Shown in pieces: positions 8,830 through 16,551 of a stretch of DNA of 64,000 bases. Below the pieces are notes generated by a model. It saw only the letters and a program-made list of their open reading frames with translations, did not search any database and was not told the origin of the DNA. The DNA is from Lentzea kentuckyensis. Its GTDB lineage: Bacteria > Actinomycetota > Actinomycetes > Mycobacteriales > Pseudonocardiaceae. Position numbers and translations under genes: made by a program. The stretch lies in assembly GCF_002150765.1 (NCBI RefSeq), contig NZ_MUYM01000028.1:68815-132814 (forward strand), given 5' to 3'. Positions within the stretch are counted from its first letter, which is position 1; each line of letters begins with the position of its first letter.

Positions 8830-9642
8830 GTGGTAACCGATGTTGCCGTGACCCGCGCCGCGAACACCGCGACGGTGCTCGGCGGCCCCACCGCGCTGAT
8901 CCACCTGGCCGGCTGGACGCTGCTGACCGACCCGACCTTCGACGCCGCCGGCACCGAGTACCAGGACGGCCCGGTCCTGGTGCGCAAGACCGCTGACCCG
9001 GCGCTGAACCCCTCACAACTGCCCGCCCTCGACGCCGTCCTGGTCAGCCACACCGGACACCAGGACAACCTCGACACCACCGGGCGTACGGTGGCCTCCG
9101 GTGCCTCGGAGGTGTTCACCACCGTCGCCGGCGCCGAGGATCTCGGCGGCGCAGCCGTCGGCCTGGAGCCCTGGCAGACCCGGACCCTGTCGAAGCCGGG
9201 CCGCACGCCGCTGAACATCACCGCGGTCCCCGCCCGCCACGGTCCCGTCGGCACCGAGGCCATCACCGGTCCGGTCACCGGTTTCCTCCTGCACACCGAC
9301 GACGGCTCGGCACCGACGGTGTACGTCTCCGGTGACACCGTCGACCTGGACGCGATGAGCGCCCTGGCCGACCGGCACCGCGTGGACGTGGCGCTGCTGC
9401 ACCTGGGCGCGGCCGGCTTCGAGGCATTCGGTGACATCCGACTGTCGCTGACCGCGGCCCAGGCCGTCGAGGCCCGCCGCCTGCTCGGTGATCCCCTCGT
9501 GGTGGCCGTGCACGCCGAGGGCTGGGCCCACTACACCGAAGACCGCAGCCACGTCCAGCAGACCTTCGACGCCGCCGGCGCTCCGCTGCACTGGCCCGCC
9601 CCGGGCGAGCCCGTCACCCTGCCCGACCCGCACACCCGCTGA
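8830..9642 (+). CDS. MBL-fold metallo-hydrolase
   Basis: 270 residues from the GTG at 8830, six bases after a GGAG. The metallo-beta-lactamase fold is seen in VLVSHTGHQDNLDTTG (a variant of the HxHxDH motif with His-x-x-His-x-Asp kept), VYVSGDTVD, and a final VAVHAEGWAHY supplying the last histidine. The variant first motif means metal binding may differ from the UlaG-type relatives. It is probably cytoplasmic. It heads a unit with the NTF2-like gene and is divergent from the HxlR regulator. Confidence 0.82.
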   Translation: MVTDVAVTRAANTATVLGGPTALIHLAGWTLLTDPTFDAAGTEYQDGPVLVRKTADPALNPSQLPALDAVLVSHTGHQDNLDTTGRTVASGASEVFTTVAGAEDLGGAAVGLEPWQTRTLSKPGRTPLNITAVPARHGPVGTEAITGPVTGFLLHTDDGSAPTVYVSGDTVDLDAMSALADRHRVDVALLHLGAAGFEAFGDIRLSLTAAQAVEARRLLGDPLVVAVHAEGWAHYTEDRSHVQQTFDAAGAPLHWPAPGEPVTLPDPHTR

Positions 9643-9799
9643 CACCTCACCCAGGGCCGCCGCCGACGCACCAGCCCGCTCCTTCCAGGCCGCCGAGACG
9701 TGGGCGCGGGCTGCGGTCACCGGACGGCAAATGGCTCACGCGGATCGGCCCGTAGCCGACTCGCCAGTCCGCAATCGAAGAAACGAAAAAGGAAAGAAC

Positions 9800-10150
9800 A
9801 TGACACCGGAAGTCGTGCACGAGCGCTTCGCCCAGTACCTCAAGGACCAGGACCTCGACGGACTGGGTTCCCTGTTCGACGAACACGCCATGTTCGTACC
9901 GGGACCGGGACAGGAGCCCGTCTACGGCAGGGAAAGCATCAAGGAAGCACTGAAGCCCTACCTCGCCTCGCCCAGCACCATGGAGGTGACGGCCACGTCG
10001 GTCCATCAGAACGGCGACCTGGCGATGGTCCAGCCGTCCTGGCGGATCACGAGCGAGGGCGGCATCGTGGAAGGAAAGGCGGTCGAGGTGATGAGGAGGA
10101 CGAGCGAGGGGGACTGGGTCTACATCATCGACAACCCCTACGGCGTCTGA
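9800..10150 (+). CDS. NTF2-like (SnoaL/nuclear transport factor 2 fold) protein
   Basis: 116 residues from an ATG at 9800, with GGAAAG just upstream. The pattern of a helix (VVHERFAQYLKDQDLDGL), DEHAMFVPGPG, YGRESIKEALKPYL and later beta strands with WRITSEGG fits the DUF4440/SnoaL-like cone fold of stand-alone NTF2-like proteins. No catalytic residues can be assigned. It lies 157 bp behind the MBL-fold gene and may be co-transcribed. Confidence 0.75.
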   Translation: MTPEVVHERFAQYLKDQDLDGLGSLFDEHAMFVPGPGQEPVYGRESIKEALKPYLASPSTMEVTATSVHQNGDLAMVQPSWRITSEGGIVEGKAVEVMRRTSEGDWVYIIDNPYGV

Positions 10151-10274
10151 TTCTCGTCAGCCCGGCATCACCGCCGGGATGATGGAACCTCGTCACGGCA
10201 GCGGCGGGCGTATCTACTTTCTCGATGCGGCCGCCGCTTGCTTTCCGGCGTCGGTGACACGGTGATGATCCGGT

Positions 10275-10442
10275 GTGGACCATCCCGGCTTCACCCTCGC
10301 CCAGCGACTGAAGGACAAGGCCGAGCAGGTCTGACTGTTCGCGCGCAACTTCGCCATCCCCTGGACGAACAACACGTCGGAACAGGCACTTCGCGGCCCC
10401 ATCCACGGCGCGCTCACCCGTGAATGGACACGGACACGTTGA
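10275..10442 (+). pseudogene. IS66-type transposase remnant
   Basis: About 55 codons with one internal stop: GFTLAQRLKDKAEQV, stop, then LFARNFAIPWTNNTSEQALR. In IS66 transposases the equivalent stretch is the C-terminal DDE region ending with the FxxNN.AER/EQ.LR motif. Only this fragment is left, with no terminal repeats seen. Confidence 0.65.
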
Positions 10443-10835
10443 TCGTGATGTGGCTGAATTCCTTGCTTTGTTACGGAACGGACTGTATCCGTTAACTATT
10501 TGAATCGGGCGGCTGTTTTCTTCGCGTTTATGGTCGAGATCTTGTTTGAACCGATATGCAACTGACGCCTGGGATGGCGACGCCAAGTGCGTGGACTTGT
10601 GGTAGCGGGAGCGCCTGACCTGCTGCTTCGACATGTTGGTAGATCAATTCAGATGATTTGACCTGCGTTCTTCGTCTATCGACGATGCTGCCGCCTGGCG
10701 CGTGGCGGTTCTTCGCGAGATCTTTGTTCGATGGGGATGTCCATCCGGTCATCGGTCATCTGATTAGCCCGTCCAGCTCAATTTTTGGCGCTGAACGGTA
10801 CAAAGTTCGAAGGTGTCCGCAACTCCGACAGGGCA

Positions 10836-10851
10836 TGTGACGCATATCACA
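10836..10851. promoter_or_regulatory. CRP/GlxR-type box
   Basis: TGTGA-CGCATA-TCACA, a perfect match to the TGTGAN6TCACA dyad bound by cAMP-receptor-type proteins (GlxR in corynebacteria, Rv3676 in mycobacteria). It lies 126 bases upstream of the GT2 start codon. Confidence 0.6.
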
Positions 10852-10874
10852 CTTCCCTTATATTTCCAGGGAAC

Positions 10875-10886
10875 TACCGTTGGGTA
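10875..10886. promoter_or_regulatory. TACC-N4-GGTA dyad (copy 1)
   Basis: TACC GTTG GGTA followed by ACTT. The same layout (TACC-CTTC-GGTA followed by ACTT) is found at 16522-16533 in front of the flippase gene, so both plus-strand units of the envelope locus may answer to the same factor. Confidence 0.4.
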
Positions 10887-10976
10887 ACTTTCGCCGTCCT
10901 GAGACCTGCGTCACGTCATGGGAGGACTCTTGCGACACCATGCTGGGTTCTGTGCGCCCGGGACAACGGCGAAGAC

Positions 10977-11732
10977 ATGACACTGCTTTCCATTGTCGTG
11001 CCTGTGCGCAATGAGGAGTCGCGGCTGTCGGCCACGTTGTCCGCGCTCACGGTGGCGCTCGCGGCCACCCGTGAGCCGTGCGAGATCGTCGTGGTCGACA
11101 ACACCAGCACCGACCGCAGCGGCGAGGTCGCCCGCGAGCACCGGTCCGGATCGATCCCGGTGCGGCTGATCCGCTGTGCCCAGCCGGGGAAGGGCGCAGC
11201 GGTGCGGACCGGAGTGCTGCGGACCGACAGCCGCTACGTCGGCTTCTGCGATGCCGATCTGGCGACCGACATGGCAGCGCTGGCGCCGACGCTCAGGTTC
11301 CTGAGCACCGGCGTGAACGTGGTCGTCGGATCGCGGGCGCACCCGAACTCGATCGTGCGTGCGAGGCACAACCAGGTCCGGCAGGCAGGCGCGTGGGTCT
11401 TTCGGCGCGCGGCCAACACGATCGTGCCTGGCGTCGGCGACACCCAGTGCGGCTACAAGTTCTTCGACCGGCACACCGCCGACGCGATCTTCCGACCGCT
11501 GCGCACACCGGGGTGGGCGTTCGACGTCGAACTGCTCGCCAGGGCGCAACGGATCGGCGCGATGATCGTCGAACTGCCGGTGAGCTGGAGGGACGTGCCG
11601 GGGTCCACGTTCCGTCCGATGCGGGACGGCTGCCGCAGTTTCGCCGCGCTCGCCAGGATCCGGGCGATCCTCGGCGCGGAGAGAACGCCCGCCGTCGCCC
11701 CGGTCATGACATCCGTGGCGGAGGTGTCCTGA
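10977..11732 (+). CDS. Glycosyltransferase family 2 (polyprenyl-phosphate sugar synthase type)
   Basis: 251 residues from the ATG at 10977. The GT-A fold motifs are SIVVPVRNEESRL, EIVVVDNTSTDRS, GKGAAVRTG and the metal-binding FCDADLATD, followed by GVGDTQCGYKFF. This is the dolichyl-phosphate-glucose/mannose synthase subgroup without C-terminal membrane helices. It would charge a polyprenyl phosphate carrier at the inner face of the membrane, which fits the flippase and polytopic transferases of this locus. M. tuberculosis Rv3631 (PpgS) is a possible counterpart. The sugar donor is unknown. It abuts the GT4 gene (TGA directly followed by GTG). Confidence 0.85.
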   Translation: MTLLSIVVPVRNEESRLSATLSALTVALAATREPCEIVVVDNTSTDRSGEVAREHRSGSIPVRLIRCAQPGKGAAVRTGVLRTDSRYVGFCDADLATDMAALAPTLRFLSTGVNVVVGSRAHPNSIVRARHNQVRQAGAWVFRRAANTIVPGVGDTQCGYKFFDRHTADAIFRPLRTPGWAFDVELLARAQRIGAMIVELPVSWRDVPGSTFRPMRDGCRSFAALARIRAILGAERTPAVAPVMTSVAEVS

Positions 11733-12899
11733 GTGAGACCACCGCTCAACGGTGCGCGGGTGGTAGTGGTGAACTGGCGCGACCGCGGGCATCCGCACGC
11801 CGGTGGCGCCGAGGAATACGCCGCCCGCGTGGCGGACGCGATGACCGCCGCCGGGGCGCAGGTCACCTTCCTCACGGCCAAGGGGGAGGGACAGAGCGGC
11901 GGCGACGAGTCGACCGTGCGTCGCGGCGGCCGGTGGACGGTGTACTTCTGGGCGCTGTTGTGGCTGCTGCGCAACCGAAGTCACATCGACCTGGTGATCG
12001 ACTGCCAGAACGGGATCCCCTTCTTCAGCCCCCTGGTGGTCGCCAGGTGGACGAAGGTCGTGCTGGTGGTGCACCACGTGCACGACGCCCAGTTCGCCGT
12101 GCACTTCCCGCCGTGGCTGGCCCGGATCGGCCGCTGGCTCGAAGGTCCTGCCGCGCGCAAGGTCTACCGCGACGCGGTGACCGTCGCCGTGTCGCGGTCC
12201 ACCGTGCGCGCGATGCGCGAGCGCCTCGCCTGGCGAGGCCGGATCTTCGTGGTGCCCAACGGCACGGACCACCCGTCGTCCGCAGACGGCACACGTTCCT
12301 CGCACCCCTCGCTGGTGTGCCTGGGCAGGCTCGTCACGCACAAGCGGGTCGACCGGCTGATCGAGATCGTCGGCACGCTGCGCGGCCACTGGCCCGGTCT
12401 GCGCCTGCACGTGATCGGCCGTGGACCGGACGAAGCCGCGGTGCGCAAGGCCGCGGCACCGTTCGCGGATTCCGTCGTGGTGCACGGTTTCGTCGACGAC
12501 TCGACGAAAAGCGCTCTGCTGCGGGAATCCTGGCTCAACGTCACCCTGTCGGACGGCGAAGGCTGGGGACTGGCCGTGATCGAGGCGGCCGCGCACGGCG
12601 TCCCGACCGTCTGCCGCGAGGTCGACGGGTTGCGCGACTCCGTGCGGCACAAGGAGACCGGCTGGCTGGTACGGGACGACGAGGACGTCGGCGGCGCGAT
12701 CCACGACGCTCTCACGTTGCTGGCCCGCCCCGACGACGCCGCGGCCGTGGCCGACGCGTGCCGGGCCTGGGCCGCCGGTTTCGACTGGGCCACCAGCGGA
12801 CGGATGTTCGTCGCCGTGGTGTCCACCCTGCTCGACAGTTCAACCACAGGCCGCGTCGGCGGCCCAGCTCCTGAGGAGGACCTTTGCGACGCGTCCTGA
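11733..12899 (+). CDS. Glycosyltransferase family 4
   Basis: 388 residues from a GTG at 11733, immediately after the GT2 stop. It is a GT-B retaining transferase: N-terminal HAGGAEEYAARVADAM loop, then VPNGTD, LGRLVTHKRVDRLIE, and the donor-binding DGEGWGLAVIEAAAHGVPTV with the E-x7-E spacing. Its length and place next to a DUF3068 gene match M. tuberculosis Rv0225 (384 aa). It probably transfers a sugar to a lipid-linked envelope precursor in the cytoplasm. Its 3' end overlaps the DUF3068 start by 16 bases. Confidence 0.87.
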   Translation: MRPPLNGARVVVVNWRDRGHPHAGGAEEYAARVADAMTAAGAQVTFLTAKGEGQSGGDESTVRRGGRWTVYFWALLWLLRNRSHIDLVIDCQNGIPFFSPLVVARWTKVVLVVHHVHDAQFAVHFPPWLARIGRWLEGPAARKVYRDAVTVAVSRSTVRAMRERLAWRGRIFVVPNGTDHPSSADGTRSSHPSLVCLGRLVTHKRVDRLIEIVGTLRGHWPGLRLHVIGRGPDEAAVRKAAAPFADSVVVHGFVDDSTKSALLRESWLNVTLSDGEGWGLAVIEAAAHGVPTVCREVDGLRDSVRHKETGWLVRDDEDVGGAIHDALTLLARPDDAAAVADACRAWAAGFDWATSGRMFVAVVSTLLDSSTTGRVGGPAPEEDLCDAS

Positions 12900-13885
12900 C
12901 CTTCGTCCTGCTCGGACTCGGCGTGTTCGGGATCGCGACCGGACTGTTGCTGCGGTTCTACGCCTATCCGGCTCTCGCCAAGATCCCGCACGACCCCAAG
13001 ACGACCGCGGTGGCCCAGGGCAGCGGCGTCACCGCACTCGTCTACGTGGAGCAGAAGGGAGGCCCGGCCCTGCCGGAGATCCGCCGCGACCTCAGCGTGA
13101 CGTCGACCACGTACGTCTCCGGTGACCTGCGGGCGCCCGAGGTCCAGGCCGACAGCGGCGTGACCGTGTGGAACGAGGCCACCCAAATCACGAAGGACGA
13201 GGACAGGCGGACGCTCAGCGCGAGCGTGCGTGAGCTGTGCCTGGACCGGTTCACCGCGGAGGCCGTCGCGCCCTGCACCACGCAGTACCTCCAGAAGGAA
13301 AAGCCGGAGAACGGCAAGGACACGAAGATCCGTGGCGCGCGCGGCCAGGTTCAGTTCCCCGGCCTGAACTTCAAGTTCCCCTTCCAGACCGAGAAGCGGA
13401 CCTACCCCTGGTACGACAGCGGGGTGGGCAAGCCGGTGGACGCCAGGTTCGACGGTGAGGAGAAGCTGCAGGGCCTGTCGGTGTACCGGTTCAAGCAGTC
13501 CGTGCCGCCCACCGACGTCGACCGCCGGGACGTGCCCGGCTCGCTGGTCGACCAGCCCGAACCGACCGTCTCGGTCAACTTGTACTACCAGGCGGAAAAG
13601 ACGCTGTGGGTCGAGCCGGGCACCGGCGCGCTCATCAAGGTGCGTCAGTCGGTGAAGCAGGAGCTGCGCACCTCGGGCCAGAGCGCGGGTCAGGGCACCG
13701 CGGTGTTCGACGGAACGTTGGAGCTCAACAAGGAGACGGTCGACAACAACGTGCGGGTGGCCGAGGACAACAAGTCCAAGCTGTGGCTGCTCACCGGCCT
13801 TCCGGTGATCCTCTGGATCGTGGGTGGCGTCCTGCTGGCCGCCGGCATCGTCCTGCTGCTCGCCGGCCGCCGCCGTACCGCCTAA
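12884..13885 (+). CDS. DUF3068 membrane protein (Rv0227c-like)
   Basis: 333 residues from a TTG at 12884 with GAGGAGG upstream. One membrane helix lies at the N-terminus (VLTFVLLGLGVFGIATGLLL) and one at the C-terminus (LTGLPVILWIVGGVLLAAGI). Between them is an outside beta-rich domain with three or four cysteines and the phrase LNFKFPFQTEKRTYPWYDS, typical of DUF3068. M. tuberculosis Rv0227c is of this family, and relatives have been annotated as PorA-like. The role is unproven; position suggests envelope glycan or lipid export. The gene overlaps the convergent methyltransferase end by 4 bases. Confidence 0.85.
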   Translation: MRRVLTFVLLGLGVFGIATGLLLRFYAYPALAKIPHDPKTTAVAQGSGVTALVYVEQKGGPALPEIRRDLSVTSTTYVSGDLRAPEVQADSGVTVWNEATQITKDEDRRTLSASVRELCLDRFTAEAVAPCTTQYLQKEKPENGKDTKIRGARGQVQFPGLNFKFPFQTEKRTYPWYDSGVGKPVDARFDGEEKLQGLSVYRFKQSVPPTDVDRRDVPGSLVDQPEPTVSVNLYYQAEKTLWVEPGTGALIKVRQSVKQELRTSGQSAGQGTAVFDGTLELNKETVDNNVRVAEDNKSKLWLLTGLPVILWIVGGVLLAAGIVLLLAGRRRTA

Positions 13886-14610
13886 GGTTTTTTCCGCAGG
13901 ACCAGCACGAGGTTCCAGGACACGACCTCGCGAAGCACCGGAACGCGCACGACCCAGGTCGCCCACCACGGGTGATACCTGGGAAGTGCGCGTTCCAGGC
14001 AGGCCTCCGGGTGGTTCCGCGCCCAGCGCAGCGCCGAGCCGACGGACACCGCGAAAAGGCTTTCCCCGTAACGGTTCTTGGGCTCCTGGCCGTGGTTGTC
14101 GCGGAATCGGCGGCGGGCGTAGTGGCCGCCGATGAAGTGCCACGGCGAGGTTTCGTGGCCGCCCCAGGGGGAGTACCACGGCGTGAACGACAGGAACACC
14201 GTCCCGCCGGGCTTCGTCACGCGCACCATCTCGTCGAGCATCGTGCGCGGCTCGTCCACGTGTTCCAGCACGTTCGACGAATAGCAGACGTCCACTGAGG
14301 CCGTTCGGATGGGCAATCGCGTGCCACTGGCCCGAATCATCCCTTCGGCGTACTCGCCGCGGGCCGACAGTTCGCCGGCATCGGGATCCAGGCCGACGTA
14401 GTAGGCGCCGGCCGCGCGGAACGCGTCGGCGAAGTACCCGGGGCCGCCACCGACGTCGAGAAGACTCCGGCCGGTGAGGGAGGTGAACTCGGCGACCTGC
14501 CGTGCGGAGTCCTCGGCCAGCAACCGGTAGAAGGTGTCCCGGTCGGTCTGCTCGTTGCGGAATGCCTTGAACAGGCGGATCGACCGGTCCAGCGTCGCCT
14601 GGCCCGGCAC
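13882..14610 (-). CDS. Class I SAM-dependent methyltransferase (Rv0224c-like)
   Basis: 242 residues from the GTG at 14610, chosen because it starts one base after the DUF2613 stop. The SAM-binding core is LLDVGGGPGYFADAF, then GLDPDAGE, CYSSNVLEHVDEP and RVTKPGGTVFLSFTPW. The Trp/His-rich middle and the C-terminus resemble M. tuberculosis Rv0224c (254 aa). Substrate unknown; context suggests methylation of an envelope sugar or lipid. It is the last gene of the minus-strand unit 16458-13882. Confidence 0.85.
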   Translation of the reverse strand: MPGQATLDRSIRLFKAFRNEQTDRDTFYRLLAEDSARQVAEFTSLTGRSLLDVGGGPGYFADAFRAAGAYYVGLDPDAGELSARGEYAEGMIRASGTRLPIRTASVDVCYSSNVLEHVDEPRTMLDEMVRVTKPGGTVFLSFTPWYSPWGGHETSPWHFIGGHYARRRFRDNHGQEPKNRYGESLFAVSVGSALRWARNHPEACLERALPRYHPWWATWVVRVPVLREVVSWNLVLVLRKKP

Positions 14611-14611
14611 C

Positions 14612-14782
14612 TTACGGCGTGCCGTAGTTGACGGTGTCGGGGTTGGAGTTGTTGGGCGCCGGGGCGTTCTTGAACTGGACGGCCTTGTCCGGCGCGAGAT
14701 TGTTGACCAGGGCGTACGTTCCGCCACCGGCGAACGCGAGCCCGGCGACGACCGCGATGACGGCACCGATCAATGTGCGCAC
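14612..14782 (-). CDS. DUF2613 small membrane/secreted protein (Rv0236A-like)
   Basis: 56 residues from a GTG at 14782 with GAGGAG upstream. It begins MRTLIGAVIAVVAGLAFAGG, one hydrophobic helix that could be an anchor or signal, followed by a short Asn/Pro-rich tail ending DTVNYGTP. This matches DUF2613, whose M. tuberculosis member Rv0236A (57 aa) lies beside aftD. It overlaps the end of the 562-aa membrane protein gene and is one base from the methyltransferase start, so all three are translationally coupled. Function is unknown. Confidence 0.8.
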   Translation of the reverse strand: MRTLIGAVIAVVAGLAFAGGGTYALVNNLAPDKAVQFKNAPAPNNSNPDTVNYGTP

Positions 14783-16458
14783 GCTTGCTCCTCGGCTGTC
14801 CGCGAGTGGCTAGATCGGCTGAATCTACCGGCTGGTAACAGCAGCCACAATAGGCCGGACGCGACAACCGCCAATGCGCCGAGATCTCCTGCGACAACAG
14901 GCAATCGCGGCGCTCCGGCCGGTGGCGGCGCGATCACCCCCGGCACCCGGTAGAGGGTCAGCCACGGCCCGGACCACACCTCCCGCAGACCCCTGAGCAC
15001 ACCGGGGTCGACCGAGCCGGGGGTCCCGTGCTCCACCAGCACCCAGCCGATCCCGAACGCGCCGAGATCGTCGTTGCGGGCCATCACCCCGCGAATCGTC
15101 GCGACCCTGCCGTCCTCCCCGGACACCGGTCTGCCACCGACGTACACGACGTCGTCGATGACGACGGTCCTCGGCAGGAACCGGGGCGCCGGATCGAGTT
15201 GCGTCCGGTCGCCGTTCCAGGAGAACCGCCGGAACGCGGACATCGGCAGAGCCAGCACGTCGCCCGCTCCGTCGTCCGCCGCCAGCACGGTTCGCACGGC
15301 ACTCCAGTCGGCCGGGTAGTCCACCACCTCCAGGCGCCCCAACCCCGCCCAGGCGAAGTCGGGCATCGTGATGAGCGGGAGCAGCGCCGCCAGCGCCACG
15401 AGCGCGGTCCTGTTGGTCAGGTACTTCCCCGCCGCCTCCACACCGAGGGCGAACCCGAGCGAGAGCGGGAGCGCCCACCACGCGGCCCACTTCTGCGAGT
15501 CCCGCAGCAGACCCGCGCCGGGCACGTGGGAAACCGCCCACGCCAGCACGTCACCACCGCCCGGCAGCGTGCCGAACACCGCGATCGCGACGCCGATCGC
15601 GCCGAGGACGACGAACGAACGCGCGGGCGCCAGGCCCCATCGCGGCGCGAGCGAACGCAGCCCCACCAGGGCTACGGCGACCGACAGCAGGGTGATCACC
15701 GGCAGCAGTGGCATCCCCCGGCTGCCCGGCACGACCTCGGCGTTCCAGATCCCACCGAGACCGAGCACGCTGGTGACCGGAGAACCCCAGTTCTCGACCC
15801 TGGCGGCGAACGCCCCGGCACCGTCCGGACTGGACAGTGAGCCGCCGGGGTGCAGCACGGAAGGCAGCAGCCACGGCATGTTCAGCAGGACCGCGACCGG
15901 CACGGTGACCGCGAGTTTGCGGCGGCCCGAGCACACGACCGCGAGCACCGCGGCGATGATTCCACCGGTCGGCGTGAGGACCGCGGGAGCGCAGGCCAGG
16001 ATCAGCTTCGGGAGCGCTTTGGGTTCCCCTCGGCGGACCGCGAGCCCAGCCGCCGCGATCCACGGCAGGCAGGCGTACGCGACCACGTACGGCCAATGGC
16101 CCATGAAAAGTCGCTCGGCCACGTACGCGCTCCACCCGTACCAGATCGCGGCGACGACCCGGATCGCCACCGAGTTCGTGGGCACGAGCCTGCCCGCGCC
16201 GAGCGGACCGGCGAACAAGGCCGCCAGGAGCACGATCTTCTGCACGACGTCGCCTGGCAGCAGAGCGGTCGCGAACGACATCACCGCGTCCGCCGGGACC
16301 GACCTGGGCAGCGCCGAGCCGAGACCGAGGCCGTCGGGCAGGAGCGACTGGTCCGGCGCGAACACCATGTCGTAGTTCAGGACGAAGCCACGGCCGAGCA
16401 ACGGGGTGAGCACGAGCAGGGCCAGCACGGCGGACACCGCGGGCAGAACCAGCCGCAT
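14770..16458 (-). CDS. Polytopic membrane protein, Rv0226c-like (putative lipid-linked sugar transferase)
   Basis: 562 residues from an ATG at 16458. There are about 11-12 hydrophobic segments, with the first loop carrying NYDMVFAPDQSLLPD, followed by a C-terminal outside domain (about 390-520). The Asp-rich first loop is the arrangement of GT-C transferases, whose acidic residues act just outside the membrane. Size and neighbours match M. tuberculosis Rv0226c (576 aa), itself uncharacterised. Transfer activity is an inference from topology. The gene heads the unit with DUF2613 and the methyltransferase. Confidence 0.78.
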   Translation of the reverse strand: MRLVLPAVSAVLALLVLTPLLGRGFVLNYDMVFAPDQSLLPDGLGLGSALPRSVPADAVMSFATALLPGDVVQKIVLLAALFAGPLGAGRLVPTNSVAIRVVAAIWYGWSAYVAERLFMGHWPYVVAYACLPWIAAAGLAVRRGEPKALPKLILACAPAVLTPTGGIIAAVLAVVCSGRRKLAVTVPVAVLLNMPWLLPSVLHPGGSLSSPDGAGAFAARVENWGSPVTSVLGLGGIWNAEVVPGSRGMPLLPVITLLSVAVALVGLRSLAPRWGLAPARSFVVLGAIGVAIAVFGTLPGGGDVLAWAVSHVPGAGLLRDSQKWAAWWALPLSLGFALGVEAAGKYLTNRTALVALAALLPLITMPDFAWAGLGRLEVVDYPADWSAVRTVLAADDGAGDVLALPMSAFRRFSWNGDRTQLDPAPRFLPRTVVIDDVVYVGGRPVSGEDGRVATIRGVMARNDDLGAFGIGWVLVEHGTPGSVDPGVLRGLREVWSGPWLTLYRVPGVIAPPPAGAPRLPVVAGDLGALAVVASGLLWLLLPAGRFSRSSHSRTAEEQACAH

Positions 16459-16521
16459 CGCACCCGCTCTTCTCGTCGGCAGCCCGGAACCTGGACTGCG
16501 GGACTATAGTTCCCCGACCAT

Positions 16522-16533
16522 TACCCTTCGGTA
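16522..16533. promoter_or_regulatory. TACC-N4-GGTA dyad (copy 2)
   Basis: TACC CTTC GGTA (with outer T and A making 5-base arms) followed by ACTT, 19 bases upstream of the flippase GTG. It lies between the divergent starts at 16458 and 16552 and matches the copy at 10875. A TATAGT at 16505-16510 may be part of the promoter. Confidence 0.42.
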
Positions 16534-16551
16534 ACTTAGGGGACGAAGCCA

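Larger units (their letters stand above)
10443..10976. other. AT-richer intergenic region upstream of the glycosyltransferase unit
   Basis: 534 bases without a convincing gene. The base composition is noticeably less GC-rich than its neighbours. It carries the CRP-type box at 10836-10851 and the TACC-N4-GGTA dyad at 10875-10886, so the promoter and regulation of the glycosyltransferase operon probably lie in its last 150 bases. The first part may be decayed mobile DNA. Confidence 0.5.
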
